From Tunicatimonas pelagia (GTDB lineage Bacteria; Bacteroidota; Bacteroidia; Cytophagales; Cyclobacteriaceae), in assembly GCF_030506325.1 (NCBI RefSeq), contig NZ_CP120683.1, forward strand, positions 1,488,001 through 1,552,000: DNA of 64,000 nucleotides, written 5' to 3'. Positions 51,801 to 60,365 of the stretch are shown here, one piece after another; within the stretch, counting starts at the first letter, position 1; every line of letters starts with the position of its first letter. The position numbers were made by a program, and so were the translations under genes. Under the pieces are notes generated by a model that ran no database searches, had not been told where the DNA came from, and saw nothing but the letters and a program-made list of their open reading frames with translations.

Positions 51801-54329
51801 TCAGACTTCCCTTCTCAAAATTTCCAGCGGTGGGTTGTTGACAATACTACGACTATTGGCTAGTCCGATAAGTACGGTTAGCCCAGTGATAGCTAAGTAT
51901 ACTAACAGCACCACTAGCAACGACGGGGTGAATGGAGTGTCAAAACTATATTGAGCCAGTAGCCACCCACCAAGAAGAGCGATACCAATTCCAGCCAATG
52001 AGGCTAGGCTGCCCAAAAAGAAATATTCCAGCACATTGATGCCAAAAATTTGCTTACGGGTTGCTCCAATCGTTCGTAGCAATACACTTTCCTGAATCCG
52101 CTGATACTTACTGATAATAACCGAGCCGATCAGCACAATTATTCCGGTAATGATGCTGAAGAACGCCATAAAGCGAATGACGAAAGCGATTTTATTCAGA
52201 ATATCGTCTACCGTAGCCAGAATTAGTTTAAGATCAATGACCGAAACATTTGGATACTGCTTTACTACGGCTTGTTGAAAATCGGCGGCGGTTTGATCAG
52301 ATTCTACTCGGGTAATGATGACGTGGAACTTGGGTGCCCGCTCCAGCACTCCGGTAGGGAAAAGTACCAGAAAATTGGTCTGCACCCGCTGCCAGTCCAC
52401 CTTCCGAATGCTCCCTACATACGTATCAATCAGTGCTCCCTGCACGTTGAACGTTACTTTGTCGCCAACATCTACCTGCATGGATTCAGCTAAGCCATCT
52501 TCCAAAGAAACAAAAACTGAGTCGCCAGTATTATCAGTCACACCATTCCATTCGCCCAGCACAATTTCCTCAGAATCAATCAGACTATCGCGGTACGTAA
52601 CCCGGTACTCGCGGTTGAGTGTCCATTCACGAATCTGATCGGTAGTATCTTCTTTGATCTCAGCAATGGTTCGCCCTTCCAGTCCTCCCAACCGCATGGT
52701 AACCACCGGCACCTGCTGAATGAGTGGTAAATCAAATGACTGGGTTAACTGAGCTAACTCTTCTTCCTGATCGGATTGAATATCGAACAAAACCATATTC
52801 GGCTGATGCTCACTTCCGGTCAATGCGACTTTATCAATCAGCACTTGCTGCACGAAAAAGAGCACGCCAATCAGGGCAGTGCCCAGACCAATTGTCACAA
52901 TCAATACTAAGGTTTGATTATTAGGACGATACAAATTAGCCAAGCTCTGTCGCCACAAATAGCTCCAGCCGGTTGGGAAGAATTTTCTAACCGCCAGCAT
53001 CAGCAAGCGAGCCATACCACCCAAAATCAGGAAAGCGATGAATGTGCCCCCGGTGAATAGCAGCGCATCCAGCCAGTTATTGAGTTGCAGGTAAGAGAAT
53101 AAAAAGACAAACACAGCAATCAAGCCGAAAACCAGGAAGCGAAGCGGATCAGGCGACTGATTACTCTCAAACGAAGCTCGCAAAGTTCTTAGTGGTGATA
53201 CTTTTCGCATCGAAAGTAGTGGTAACAGGGCAAATAATATCGCAATCAGTAGCCCGGTAACAACTCCCTGAAAAATGGCTGACCACGAAAGGGCAATATC
53301 TACTTCAACCGGAATAAAGTCAGCAAACAACTCCGGCAGCACAAACTGGATAGCTGTTCCCAGTACCGCTCCCACAATCGCCCCAAGTAGCCCCATTACC
53401 GCAATCTGAACTAGAAAAATCCAGACTCCATAAGCCCCTTTTCCACCCAGACAGCGCAGTACTGCCACTGAAAGCACTTTTTCCCGTAGGTAAATATGCA
53501 CCGCACTAGCTACGCCTAAGCAACCCAGCAGTAAAGCAATGAAGGCTACCAAGTTTAGGAACCCGGTTAGGTTCTGGTAGCTCTCGCCAATTTCCTCTTT
53601 GCGCTCGTCTACCGTATCAAAGCGAAGTTCTTCTTTGTCCAGGAATGGCTCAATGGATTCATCCATCAACTGAGCTACGTCGGCTCTCTCAGGAAACTTG
53701 AGGTACAGCTTGTAGTTTACCCGACTGCCTTTCTGCATGAGTCTGGTTTCTTCCAAATACGAGAGGGGAATATACACCGGCGGGGCTACCGTGGCGGCAA
53801 TACCCGGTTGCCCCGGCACTTTATGAATGCTTCCGTCTAGCGTAAAAGTCAGCTCGCCAACTTTAATCGGATCACCCGCCTGAGCATCAAATTGCAACAT
53901 CAGCGTATTATCGGCTAAGGCTTCTTGCCCGGAGCGAAATGCTCGGCTAGCTTCCACTGGCTGGGTTTCAATGGCACCGTAGTAGGGAAACTCTCCTTCT
54001 AACGCCCGAACCTGCACCAAACGGGTTCCACCGCTTTCGGGAAACAGCACCATTGAAGCAAAGCTCACTTCTTCGGATATTTCGGCTTCCAGTGAGTCAA
54101 AAAACATTCGCACCGTATCCGTTATCGGAAAGCGGCTTTCCACAACTAAATCAGCGCCCAAAAGCTTTTTTGCCTCACCATCAATCTCCCGTCGCATGTT
54201 GTCTCCGAAAGAGTTAATGGCGACTAATGCAGCAATGCCTAACACCATACTACTCATAAATAGTAGCAAGCGCGAGCGATTCTTGCGGCTGTCACGCCAC
54301 GCCATCGTTAAAAACCAAGAGAAGTTCAT
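51801..54329 (-). CDS. ybbP: ABC transporter permease, YbbP/FtsX family
   Basis: The 842-residue protein has the two-half FtsX layout: an N-terminal helix (RSRLLLFMSSMVLGIAALVAI), a large periplasmic segment to about residue 250, a cluster of helices (VAFIALLLGCLGVASAVHIYLR onwards), a second periplasmic segment, and final helices ending LVYLAITGLTVLIGLANS. It pairs with the YbbA-type ATPase at 55126-55833 and would act in lipoprotein or lipid handling or in extracytoplasmic enzyme control. A toxin-antitoxin pair lies between it and its ATPase gene. Confidence 0.88.
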   Translation of the reverse strand: MNFSWFLTMAWRDSRKNRSRLLLFMSSMVLGIAALVAINSFGDNMRREIDGEAKKLLGADLVVESRFPITDTVRMFFDSLEAEISEEVSFASMVLFPESGGTRLVQVRALEGEFPYYGAIETQPVEASRAFRSGQEALADNTLMLQFDAQAGDPIKVGELTFTLDGSIHKVPGQPGIAATVAPPVYIPLSYLEETRLMQKGSRVNYKLYLKFPERADVAQLMDESIEPFLDKEELRFDTVDERKEEIGESYQNLTGFLNLVAFIALLLGCLGVASAVHIYLREKVLSVAVLRCLGGKGAYGVWIFLVQIAVMGLLGAIVGAVLGTAIQFVLPELFADFIPVEVDIALSWSAIFQGVVTGLLIAILFALLPLLSMRKVSPLRTLRASFESNQSPDPLRFLVFGLIAVFVFLFSYLQLNNWLDALLFTGGTFIAFLILGGMARLLMLAVRKFFPTGWSYLWRQSLANLYRPNNQTLVLIVTIGLGTALIGVLFFVQQVLIDKVALTGSEHQPNMVLFDIQSDQEEELAQLTQSFDLPLIQQVPVVTMRLGGLEGRTIAEIKEDTTDQIREWTLNREYRVTYRDSLIDSEEIVLGEWNGVTDNTGDSVFVSLEDGLAESMQVDVGDKVTFNVQGALIDTYVGSIRKVDWQRVQTNFLVLFPTGVLERAPKFHVIITRVESDQTAADFQQAVVKQYPNVSVIDLKLILATVDDILNKIAFVIRFMAFFSIITGIIVLIGSVIISKYQRIQESVLLRTIGATRKQIFGINVLEYFFLGSLASLAGIGIALLGGWLLAQYSFDTPFTPSLLVVLLVYLAITGLTVLIGLANSRSIVNNPPLEILRREV

Positions 54330-54430
54330 TTTATGCTAATTGAAAGGGGATAATTAAAAATTGATAGTGAGTATCCTGCTGGATTGTACCTTTAGTCTTC
54401 GTGGCACTTGAGTGCATAATTATTTCATTA

Positions 54431-54892
54431 TCAGTCAGCTAGAAGTTGCTTTGCTTCATCCACACTGCTAATCAATGTAATACCTTCAGCAGTGCAGACG
54501 TCGCGAAAGTCGTTTTCGTCGTACGAAGCAAGATACGGCAGCGAATGGTGTAGGCAAGTAGCCAGAATCAAGGCGTCGTTGGGTAGCAGATTGTGCCTTT
54601 GCATAAGCTCAGGAGCCCTAGTGACTACACTTGCTAAGTCTTCTAAGAATCCAAATTGTTGCAAAAAGCCGGTATATTCTCCTTGCTTTAAGCAGCTTGC
54701 GATCTGCCGGTTTACTTTCAAAGTTAATGGCGACTTTCCACCTCGAATAGCCAGATAGTGAAAGAAAAATTCACTTACTACGGTGCTACTAATATATAAG
54801 TCACTTTCGCTTGCTACCAAATACTCTAACAATTCTGTTTTTGTATTCTTAACGTACTCAACTAGCAGTGAAGAATCGATAAATAGTTTCAT
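54431..54892 (-). CDS. PIN-domain toxin, VapC-like
   Basis: The ATG at 54892 overlaps the antitoxin stop (ATGA), and MKLFIDSSLLVEY is the usual start; the frame continues upstream to 54904. Acidic active-site residues are visible: Asp in LFIDSS, Glu in SEFF, Asp in NDALILATC and Asp in ASYDEND. PIN toxins cut RNA, often tRNA or rRNA. The 153-residue size is normal. It sits between ybbA and ybbP and is the second half of the pair with 54889-55107. Confidence 0.85.
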   Translation of the reverse strand: MKLFIDSSLLVEYVKNTKTELLEYLVASESDLYISSTVVSEFFFHYLAIRGGKSPLTLKVNRQIASCLKQGEYTGFLQQFGFLEDLASVVTRAPELMQRHNLLPNDALILATCLHHSLPYLASYDENDFRDVCTAEGITLISSVDEAKQLLAD

Positions 54893-55107
54893 TGGTAGTA
54901 CCATTCATCTTCAGTAGGTTCATAGAAGGGAGGTTTCACAATTCCCTTAAATTTTCGTAGCGCTGCCAGTTTTTTTTTCTTTGTTTCGGGCGTAGCTTTA
55001 TTTCTTTTTGCCACGATTATCTCCACTTCAGCATTCGTAAATTCTTTGGGAAGTTTGACCGTCAAAGTGCGGTCAACTACTTTCTGTTTTGTTTTATAAG
55101 CTTCCAT
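54889..55107 (-). CDS. antitoxin of the PIN-toxin pair
   Basis: The 72-residue protein has a strand-helix start typical of AbrB/MazE-like or ribbon-helix-helix antitoxins (VVDRTLTVKLPKEFTNAEVEIIVAKRN), then a basic linker (KKKK) and an acidic, aromatic tail (YEPTEDEWYYQ) that would wrap the toxin. Its stop overlaps the toxin ATG. The family is inferred from context and fold pattern; the DNA-binding site is unknown. Confidence 0.75.
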   Translation of the reverse strand: MEAYKTKQKVVDRTLTVKLPKEFTNAEVEIIVAKRNKATPETKKKKLAALRKFKGIVKPPFYEPTEDEWYYQ

Positions 55108-55125
55108 ATCTTCTTAGATTTTTTA

Positions 55126-55833
55126 TCATACTGCTTTCCGGTTCACCGCATTTTCTACCAACCGATCTTCAATTAACCGCCCACCTTTAATGCGGAGGAT
55201 GCGCTGGGTTTTCTCAGCTAGTGCCAAATCGTGGGTAACGATGACTAGTGTAGTTCCGGCTTCGCGGTTTAGCTCAAAGATTATAGACTCAATGTGCTGC
55301 CCGGTTTCTTCGTCTAGGTTGCCGGTAGGTTCATCCGCAAATAGAATTTTCGGTTGATTAGAAAATGCCCGGGCAATGGATATTCGCTGCTGCTCACCTC
55401 CCGAAAGTTGACTAGGATAATGATGCTGCCGATCCGCCAGTCCAACTTTATCCAGTAATTCCAGAGCGTAACGACTTACATTGGTTTTACCCTGTAACTC
55501 TAACGGAACCATTACATTCTCCAGAGCGGTAAGTGTGGGCATCAGGTTAAAACTTTGAAAGATAAAACCTACGTGTTTCCCTCGGACCTCCGCCCGTTCG
55601 TCTTCACTAAGATTATCCAACGTTACTCCGTTCAAAATTACTGAGCCAGAGGTTGAACGATCCAAGCCCGCACACAGACCTAGCAAAGTAGTTTTTCCAC
55701 TACCCGATGGCCCCACAATAGAGCAGGTTGCGCCTGCTTCCAGAGAAAATGAAACATCGTGCAGCACGGTAAGCTGCCGACTACCACTTTGGTAGGTTTT
55801 ACTAAGATTTTGTATTTCTAAGATGCTTGACAT
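55126..55833 (-). CDS. ybbA: ABC transporter ATPase, YbbA/LolD type
   Basis: Walker A (VGPSGSGKTTLLGLCAGL), Q-loop (FIFQSFNLMPTLTALENV), signature LSGGEQQRISIARAF, Walker B (ILFADEPTGNLD) and the switch His (VIVTHDLAL) are all present in 235 residues. ATG 55833 is preferred; the longer frame to 55839 begins with TTG. This ATG overlaps the stop of the upstream RelE gene as TAATG, so translation is probably coupled. It partners YbbP and lies opposite tesA, the order seen in E. coli. Confidence 0.9.
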   Translation of the reverse strand: MSSILEIQNLSKTYQSGSRQLTVLHDVSFSLEAGATCSIVGPSGSGKTTLLGLCAGLDRSTSGSVILNGVTLDNLSEDERAEVRGKHVGFIFQSFNLMPTLTALENVMVPLELQGKTNVSRYALELLDKVGLADRQHHYPSQLSGGEQQRISIARAFSNQPKILFADEPTGNLDEETGQHIESIIFELNREAGTTLVIVTHDLALAEKTQRILRIKGGRLIEDRLVENAVNRKAV

Positions 55834-56093
55834 TAGCAATATACGTCTTTTCGGTGGCTGATTCTAATTACTATGATAACAAGTATGTCGTCTTGTATTG
55901 CATACACAACTCGATAGTTGCCCGAACGAACTCGGTAGAGATTATCTGATTTTACTAACTTTTTGCAACCGTCGGGGCGAGGGTTATCAGCTAACATCCT
56001 TACTTTATCTCGAATTGCCTCTACGTCCCTTAAAGGTATTTGGCGGAGAGTCTTTTTCACTTTCTTTTTAACCTTGATTTGATACTTCGCCAC
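55833..56093 (-). CDS. RelE/ParE-family toxin
   Basis: The 86-residue protein has the compact toxin fold: KVKKTLRQIPLRDVEAIRDKVRMLADNPRPDGCKKL followed by YRVRSGNYRVVYAIQDDILVIIVIRISHRKDVY. Basic residues K, R and the terminal Y/H region match mRNA interferases such as RelE that cut codons in the ribosomal A site. The antitoxin gene upstream overlaps it by 26 bases, and its own stop overlaps the ybbA ATG. Confidence 0.88.
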   Translation of the reverse strand: MAKYQIKVKKKVKKTLRQIPLRDVEAIRDKVRMLADNPRPDGCKKLVKSDNLYRVRSGNYRVVYAIQDDILVIIVIRISHRKDVYC

Positions 56094-56277
56094 TCTTCTT
56101 CTTTTCTTGAATAATTTCGCTTATTGTCTCTTCAAAGTCGTATTCCTCTTCATCTTTGCTTTCCTCATAGGCAATTACATCGAGTAAATCCTCTAAGTAT
56201 TCTCCGTATTTTTCCAGATCAATCACGATGGCTTTTTTGTTTCCATCGTCATCAGTTAAATAATTAATACCTTCCAT
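56068..56277 (-). CDS. antitoxin of the RelE-type pair
   Basis: The 69-residue acidic protein begins INYLTDDDGNKKAIVIDLEKYGEYLEDLLDVIAYEESK, which resembles Phd/YefM-like or Bacteroidota-specific antitoxins, and ends in a helix (ETISEIIQEKKKSGEV) likely to bind the toxin. It overlaps the toxin gene and diverges from tesA across an 81-base gap, where it may bind and control its own promoter. Confidence 0.8.
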   Translation of the reverse strand: MEGINYLTDDDGNKKAIVIDLEKYGEYLEDLLDVIAYEESKDEEEYDFEETISEIIQEKKKSGEVSNQG

Positions 56278-56358
56278 TATTTTATCGTTTATATAGAAAC
56301 ACTTTGAACAGCGTTATTAGTTAAGTTACGGTAAGTATCAACAAAAGATTTTGCACCT

Positions 56359-57060
56359 ATGCGATTTGCTGCCTTCGTTTTTATTTGGTTAACTGCTTCT
56401 ATAGGCTTTTCCTGCCAAACTTCTACCGAACAGACTTCAACAGAAACTGATGCACCAACGGTTGAAACCAAAACTGCTACTGAAGAGGAGACGGATAAAC
56501 CTGTCATTTTATTTTTCGGCAATAGTTTGACAGCCGGTTACGGACTTGACCCTTCCGAAGCATTCTCAGCCGTGATTGAAAGAAAATTAGATTCGTTGGG
56601 GTTAACCTACCAAGTAGTCAATGCTGGGTTGAGCGGAGAGACTACTGCCAGTGGCAACACCCGCCTGGACTGGGTACTGGAGCGTCAGCCAGTGGATATT
56701 TTTGTATTGGAGCTGGGCGCGAACGATGGTTTACGAGGAATCAGCCCCGAAGAAACTCATAAGAACCTGAACGCCATGATTGATAAGGTGCAGGAAACGT
56801 ATCCCGAAGCTCAAATTATTCTGTCGGGAATGATGGTTCCGCCTAACATGGGATCGGAGTATGCCGCTGAGTTCCAGAAAATATTTCCTAAAGTAGCCGA
56901 AAACCAAGAAGTAGCACTGATACCCTTTCTGCTAGAAGGGGTAGCAGGAGAACCGGAGCTTAATTTGCCCGATGGAATTCATCCTACCGCAGAGGGTCAC
57001 CAAATTGTTGCCAATATTGTTTGGGAGGTGCTGCATCCTTTGCTTGAAAAAGATAGTTAG
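56359..57060 (+). CDS. tesA: SGNH-type esterase/lysophospholipase, TesA-like lipoprotein
   Basis: The N-terminus has a lipoprotein signal (LTASIGFSC, Cys19) and a Thr/Glu-rich linker. The SGNH blocks are clear: block I FFGNSLTAGYGL (nucleophile Ser), block II Gly in NAGLSGETT, block III GANDGLRG (Asn), block V DGIHPTAEGH (Asp and His). TesA-type enzymes hydrolyse thioesters, lysophospholipids and aryl esters. It diverges from ybbA-ybbP, as in E. coli, with a toxin-antitoxin pair inserted between. No other export tag is seen. Confidence 0.92.
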   Translation: MRFAAFVFIWLTASIGFSCQTSTEQTSTETDAPTVETKTATEEETDKPVILFFGNSLTAGYGLDPSEAFSAVIERKLDSLGLTYQVVNAGLSGETTASGNTRLDWVLERQPVDIFVLELGANDGLRGISPEETHKNLNAMIDKVQETYPEAQIILSGMMVPPNMGSEYAAEFQKIFPKVAENQEVALIPFLLEGVAGEPELNLPDGIHPTAEGHQIVANIVWEVLHPLLEKDS

Positions 57061-57153
57061 AAGTTTCAGGTTAAAAAGTTGCAAGAGATAAATCTACCGG
57101 ACGAACCTCTTCAATTTTTCCTTGTTAATTGTTCATTGTAAACTGCTAATTGA

Positions 57154-57945
57154 TTAAAGGCTGTCCCAATTGAACATTACATTATCGAAGTTCCGATTAC
57201 GTAAATCTTCGGGAAGAATAAAAAAGTTAGCAATTCCGGTGTCGCCCCACTCAATATCATTCTTAGAATCTATTTGGAGCAGAAGAATTGCCTCGGCAAA
57301 GTCATCAATTTCAAAGCGAGGGTCTTCTTGGGTAAAGTGAGCGTAGCCTCCTATCTTATGACCAGCCCCCTGAGCAAACCGACGATACTCTCGCCGAACC
57401 GGATCGGCATCAGCCCCGAACTGATCGAAAAAAGTATGTGGAGCTTCTCCGAAGGCTTCATCGAAGTGGATATCTTCGGGGGAAACTGAGCCAACTTTTT
57501 TTTCAAAGGTCAACGAATATTTGTCCTCAAAAGGCATATCCTCAAACACCGGCAAAAAGGCAAAATCCCGCTGGCGATTTTCTTCATCAACTTCTTCAAA
57601 ATACAGGACCCGGAAGTTTCGCTGATCAGTTGGCTCGTCCAGATCTAGACCGTACATATCATCGTCGGCAATGTAAAACTGCAAAATGCCTTTTTGCGGA
57701 AAATCATCTAGTTCAGGTAAATCTTCACAATTTATTTGCGCCAGCAAGAACAGAGGCTCCCCATTTTCAGCAATTGGGTAGTCTACTCCCACTGGCAAAT
57801 ACGGTAATCCACCGAATTTACTTTGAATAATGGCTACATCTTCGTCAATTTGCGCTTGAATTCGGATGTACGGGCGAAGAGATTGTTCAACAACAGAGCG
57901 ATAGACTGCCAATGAATGGGGCAGCGATGATAGTGGGGAGTTCAT
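57154..57945 (-). CDS. YwqG family protein (DUF1963)
   Basis: The 263-residue soluble protein has the family course: SKFGGLPYLPVGVDYPIAENGEPLFLLAQINCEDLPELDDFPQKGILQFYI, then YRRFAQGAGHKIGGYAHFTQEDPR and LLLQIDSKNDIEWGDTGIANFFI near the end. YwqG proteins are widespread and their activity is not established. The gene converges on tesA across 93 bases, where weak 7-bp phased words (TTAATTG, TTCATTG, CTAATTG) can be read near 57125-57152. Confidence 0.85.
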   Translation of the reverse strand: MNSPLSSLPHSLAVYRSVVEQSLRPYIRIQAQIDEDVAIIQSKFGGLPYLPVGVDYPIAENGEPLFLLAQINCEDLPELDDFPQKGILQFYIADDDMYGLDLDEPTDQRNFRVLYFEEVDEENRQRDFAFLPVFEDMPFEDKYSLTFEKKVGSVSPEDIHFDEAFGEAPHTFFDQFGADADPVRREYRRFAQGAGHKIGGYAHFTQEDPRFEIDDFAEAILLLQIDSKNDIEWGDTGIANFFILPEDLRNRNFDNVMFNWDSL

Positions 57946-58105
57946 AGCCTACAAGTAGACAAAAGATAGTAAGTGGGTAATTGATTTAAAGCAAAGGTAG
58001 AAAATCTGTACCGAAAGTTCTATGTTCCAATTAAGTATAAGAAAATTGGTTAACCCAATAGCCGCTTATACGTTAACTACACGTTTAAAGATACATTTTT
58101 AACTG

Positions 58106-59182
58106 ATGAAAAACATCTTTTTTACTCCTGGTCCTGCCGAACTATATTTTACCGTAGAGAGCCACATAAAAAAGGCATTGAATGAGCAGGTTCCTTCTAT
58201 CTCACATCGGAGTGCTCAATTTCAGACAATCTTCCAAGAAGCAGAAGAAAACCTGAGAAATCTACTGGCCTTACCTGATAATTATTATGTATTTTTCACC
58301 GGATCGGCTACAGAAATCTGGGAGCGGATCATTCAGAACCTGGTAGCTGAGCGTAGCTATCATTTTGTAAACGGTGCTTTTTCTAACCGCTTCTACAAGA
58401 TTGCTCAAGAATTGGGTCGCTCACCACTAGCCCAAACCGCGCCCGAAGGTGAATGTGCTCTAGTTGATACGGGCAAAATTCCTACTGATGTTGAACTGAT
58501 TGCCTTCACTCAGAATGAAACCAGTACCGGTGCTGCCCATCCACTAGAAGATATTTATCAAGTTCGGAACAGTCATCCTGATGCCATCATTGCTGTGGAC
58601 GCTGTTTCTACTTTACCTTATGTTGATCTGGATTATACTCAGATTGATACTGCGTATTTTTCGGTTCAGAAAGGATTCGGACTACCGGCTGGACTGGGGG
58701 TGTGGCTGGTGAATGACCGATGCTTGGCTAAAGCTGAGCAGCTCGTTCAGCAGCAGAGTATCGGCTCCTACCATTCTTTGCCATCTTTATTCGCAAAAGC
58801 GCAAAAGCACCAAACTCCCGAGACTCCAAACGTATTAGGCATCTACCTGCTGGCCAAAGTAGCGGGTGATATGCTCACCAAAGGCATGGAGATTATACGC
58901 AATGAGACCAAGTTTAAGGCGGGTATGATGTACCAAATGCTATCGGAGCACCCGAATTTCACCCCGTTTGTCAGGAATGAAGCACATCGATCTAAGACTG
59001 TCATTGTGGCAGAAACTCAAAGCCCCTCCGCAGAAATTATTGGAACGCTGGAACAGAATCGCTTGCTTATCGGAGATGGTTACGGCACATTTAAAGGCAA
59101 ACACGTTAGAATCGCTAATTTCCCAACACATTCCAAGGAACACATAATATTGCTAGTCGATAAAATGAGTGCAATTTTGTAA
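58106..59182 (+). CDS. class V aminotransferase, SerC-like
   Basis: The 358-residue enzyme begins NIFFTPGPAELYF and shows SISHRSAQFQTIF, FFTGSATEIWERIIQN, FTQNETSTGAAHP, AVDAVSTLPYVDLDY and the PLP Lys in YFSVQKGFGLPAGLGVW, as in phosphoserine aminotransferases. Some phosphate-binding residues typical of SerC are hard to place, so a related serine-pyruvate-type role cannot be excluded. No serine-pathway neighbour is present. TACATTTT about 17 bases ahead of the ATG resembles a -7 element. Confidence 0.8.
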   Translation: MKNIFFTPGPAELYFTVESHIKKALNEQVPSISHRSAQFQTIFQEAEENLRNLLALPDNYYVFFTGSATEIWERIIQNLVAERSYHFVNGAFSNRFYKIAQELGRSPLAQTAPEGECALVDTGKIPTDVELIAFTQNETSTGAAHPLEDIYQVRNSHPDAIIAVDAVSTLPYVDLDYTQIDTAYFSVQKGFGLPAGLGVWLVNDRCLAKAEQLVQQQSIGSYHSLPSLFAKAQKHQTPETPNVLGIYLLAKVAGDMLTKGMEIIRNETKFKAGMMYQMLSEHPNFTPFVRNEAHRSKTVIVAETQSPSAEIIGTLEQNRLLIGDGYGTFKGKHVRIANFPTHSKEHIILLVDKMSAIL

Positions 59183-59354
59183 CAAAATCGGTATAAAATT
59201 TGTACTTATATAGAGGAATAAAAATCACTAAGTAAACAGAACGCGAAACTTTATTACACGTATACCAAAGAGGTGTTTATTAGTTTTTCGCTCTTGAGAA
59301 ACGTCACGTACTTTACTCATGTTAACCACACAAACCAACCGGTTTGTTAACTTT

Positions 59355-59362
59355 AAAGGAGG
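59355..59362 (+). promoter_or_regulatory. strong Shine-Dalgarno that sets the UspA start
   Basis: AAAGGAGG lies ten bases before the ATG at 59373. It is the only textbook ribosome-binding site I noticed in this window, and it supports that start rather than the longer frame to 59319. Confidence 0.75.
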
Positions 59363-59372
59363 ATTGAATTAT

Positions 59373-60311
59373 ATGCATCCTGTAAGAAAAATTATGGTAG
59401 GGCTAGACACCACCGAAATGGATACTTCGTTGATCCAGTTCGCTTCATTTTTAGCCCGAACCGGGTCGGCCGAATACGTTCACTTTGTGAATGTTATTAA
59501 GCGTACCCCACTGCCCTCTCCACTTCGCCAGGAGTTTCCCGATTTACTAGAAAAAGCGCAGGTTGATCGTCGGCGTGAACTAGAAAAGAAAGTAATTGAA
59601 CATTTTGACCTAACGCTACCGGCCAAAGTAAAAATTTCTATTGAAGAAGGGGCTATGCCTTCTAAGCAAATTCTAAAATTAGCCAATAAGCATAGCGTCG
59701 ATGCTATTGTTGTAGGCCGGAAAAAAGATTTCAAGAACAATAGCGTAGTTACGCAGCGTTTAGCCCGACGGGCTACTTGCTCGCTACTGATTGTACCGGA
59801 GCGCGAGTACACCAGGGTTAGTAAACTACTGGTAGCAGTTGACTTTACCAAAGAGTCAGTGGCTGCTTTGGAAGAAGCTTTGTCCGTAGTGCGTCGGGAG
59901 CAGGCAACGGGTAACGAAGTAGAAATTATTTGTCATCATGCTTACCAGGTACCGGTAGGCTACCACTACTCAGGAAAAACTTTTGAAGAGTGTGGCGATG
60001 TAATGGGTGATCATGCCCGCAAAAAATACAAGAAGTTCATCAAAAAAGTAGATACTACTGGGGTGAAAATCACTCCGAGCTTTTCGTTAGTGAAAAATGA
60101 CGATGTAGTAGGTAACATTTACAAAACTGCCCAAAAATGGGACGCTAGTTGTATCGTGATTGGTGGTAAAGGAAAGTCGGCTTCAACAGCCTTGTTTCCT
60201 ATTGGCACTACTACTGAAAAGCTAGTAGAGAGAGATTCGGAAATTCCGTTGCTCATTGTGCGTCACAAGCACAAAAATGCCGGATTGATTGATATGCTTC
60301 AGCGTATTTAG
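59373..60311 (+). CDS. tandem universal stress protein (UspA)
   Basis: From MHPVRKIMVGLDTTEMD the protein has two Usp domains (about residues 1-148 and 150-310). The first contains VDAIVVGRKKDFKNNSVVTQRLARRATCSLLIVPE; the second contains KLLVAVDFTKESVAALEEAL and CIVIGGKGKSAS...IGTTTEKLVERDSEIPLLIV. The G-x2-G-x9-G(S/T) ATP-binding pattern is only partly kept. Usp proteins respond to starvation and energy stress. A hairpin terminator follows at 60335. Confidence 0.9.
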   Translation: MHPVRKIMVGLDTTEMDTSLIQFASFLARTGSAEYVHFVNVIKRTPLPSPLRQEFPDLLEKAQVDRRRELEKKVIEHFDLTLPAKVKISIEEGAMPSKQILKLANKHSVDAIVVGRKKDFKNNSVVTQRLARRATCSLLIVPEREYTRVSKLLVAVDFTKESVAALEEALSVVRREQATGNEVEIICHHAYQVPVGYHYSGKTFEECGDVMGDHARKKYKKFIKKVDTTGVKITPSFSLVKNDDVVGNIYKTAQKWDASCIVIGGKGKSASTALFPIGTTTEKLVERDSEIPLLIVRHKHKNAGLIDMLQRI

Positions 60312-60334
60312 AAAATTTTAGTAACCAATTACCC

Positions 60335-60365
60335 AACCGTAGGCTGTTTAGTCTACGGTTTTTTT
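60335..60365 (+). terminator. intrinsic terminator after the UspA gene
   Basis: AACCGTAG (60335-60342) pairs with CTACGGTT (60353-60360) around a 10-base loop and is followed by a T run to 60365. It overlaps the last codons of the convergent glycerate kinase gene. Confidence 0.85.

Noticed and set aside
57125-57152. Possible sixth heptad array between tesA and the YwqG-like gene
   Set aside because: Words TTAATTG, TTCATTG, TAAACTG and CTAATTG share the 7-bp phase, but the run is short and departs from the TTRATGA consensus, so I did not count it as a member.
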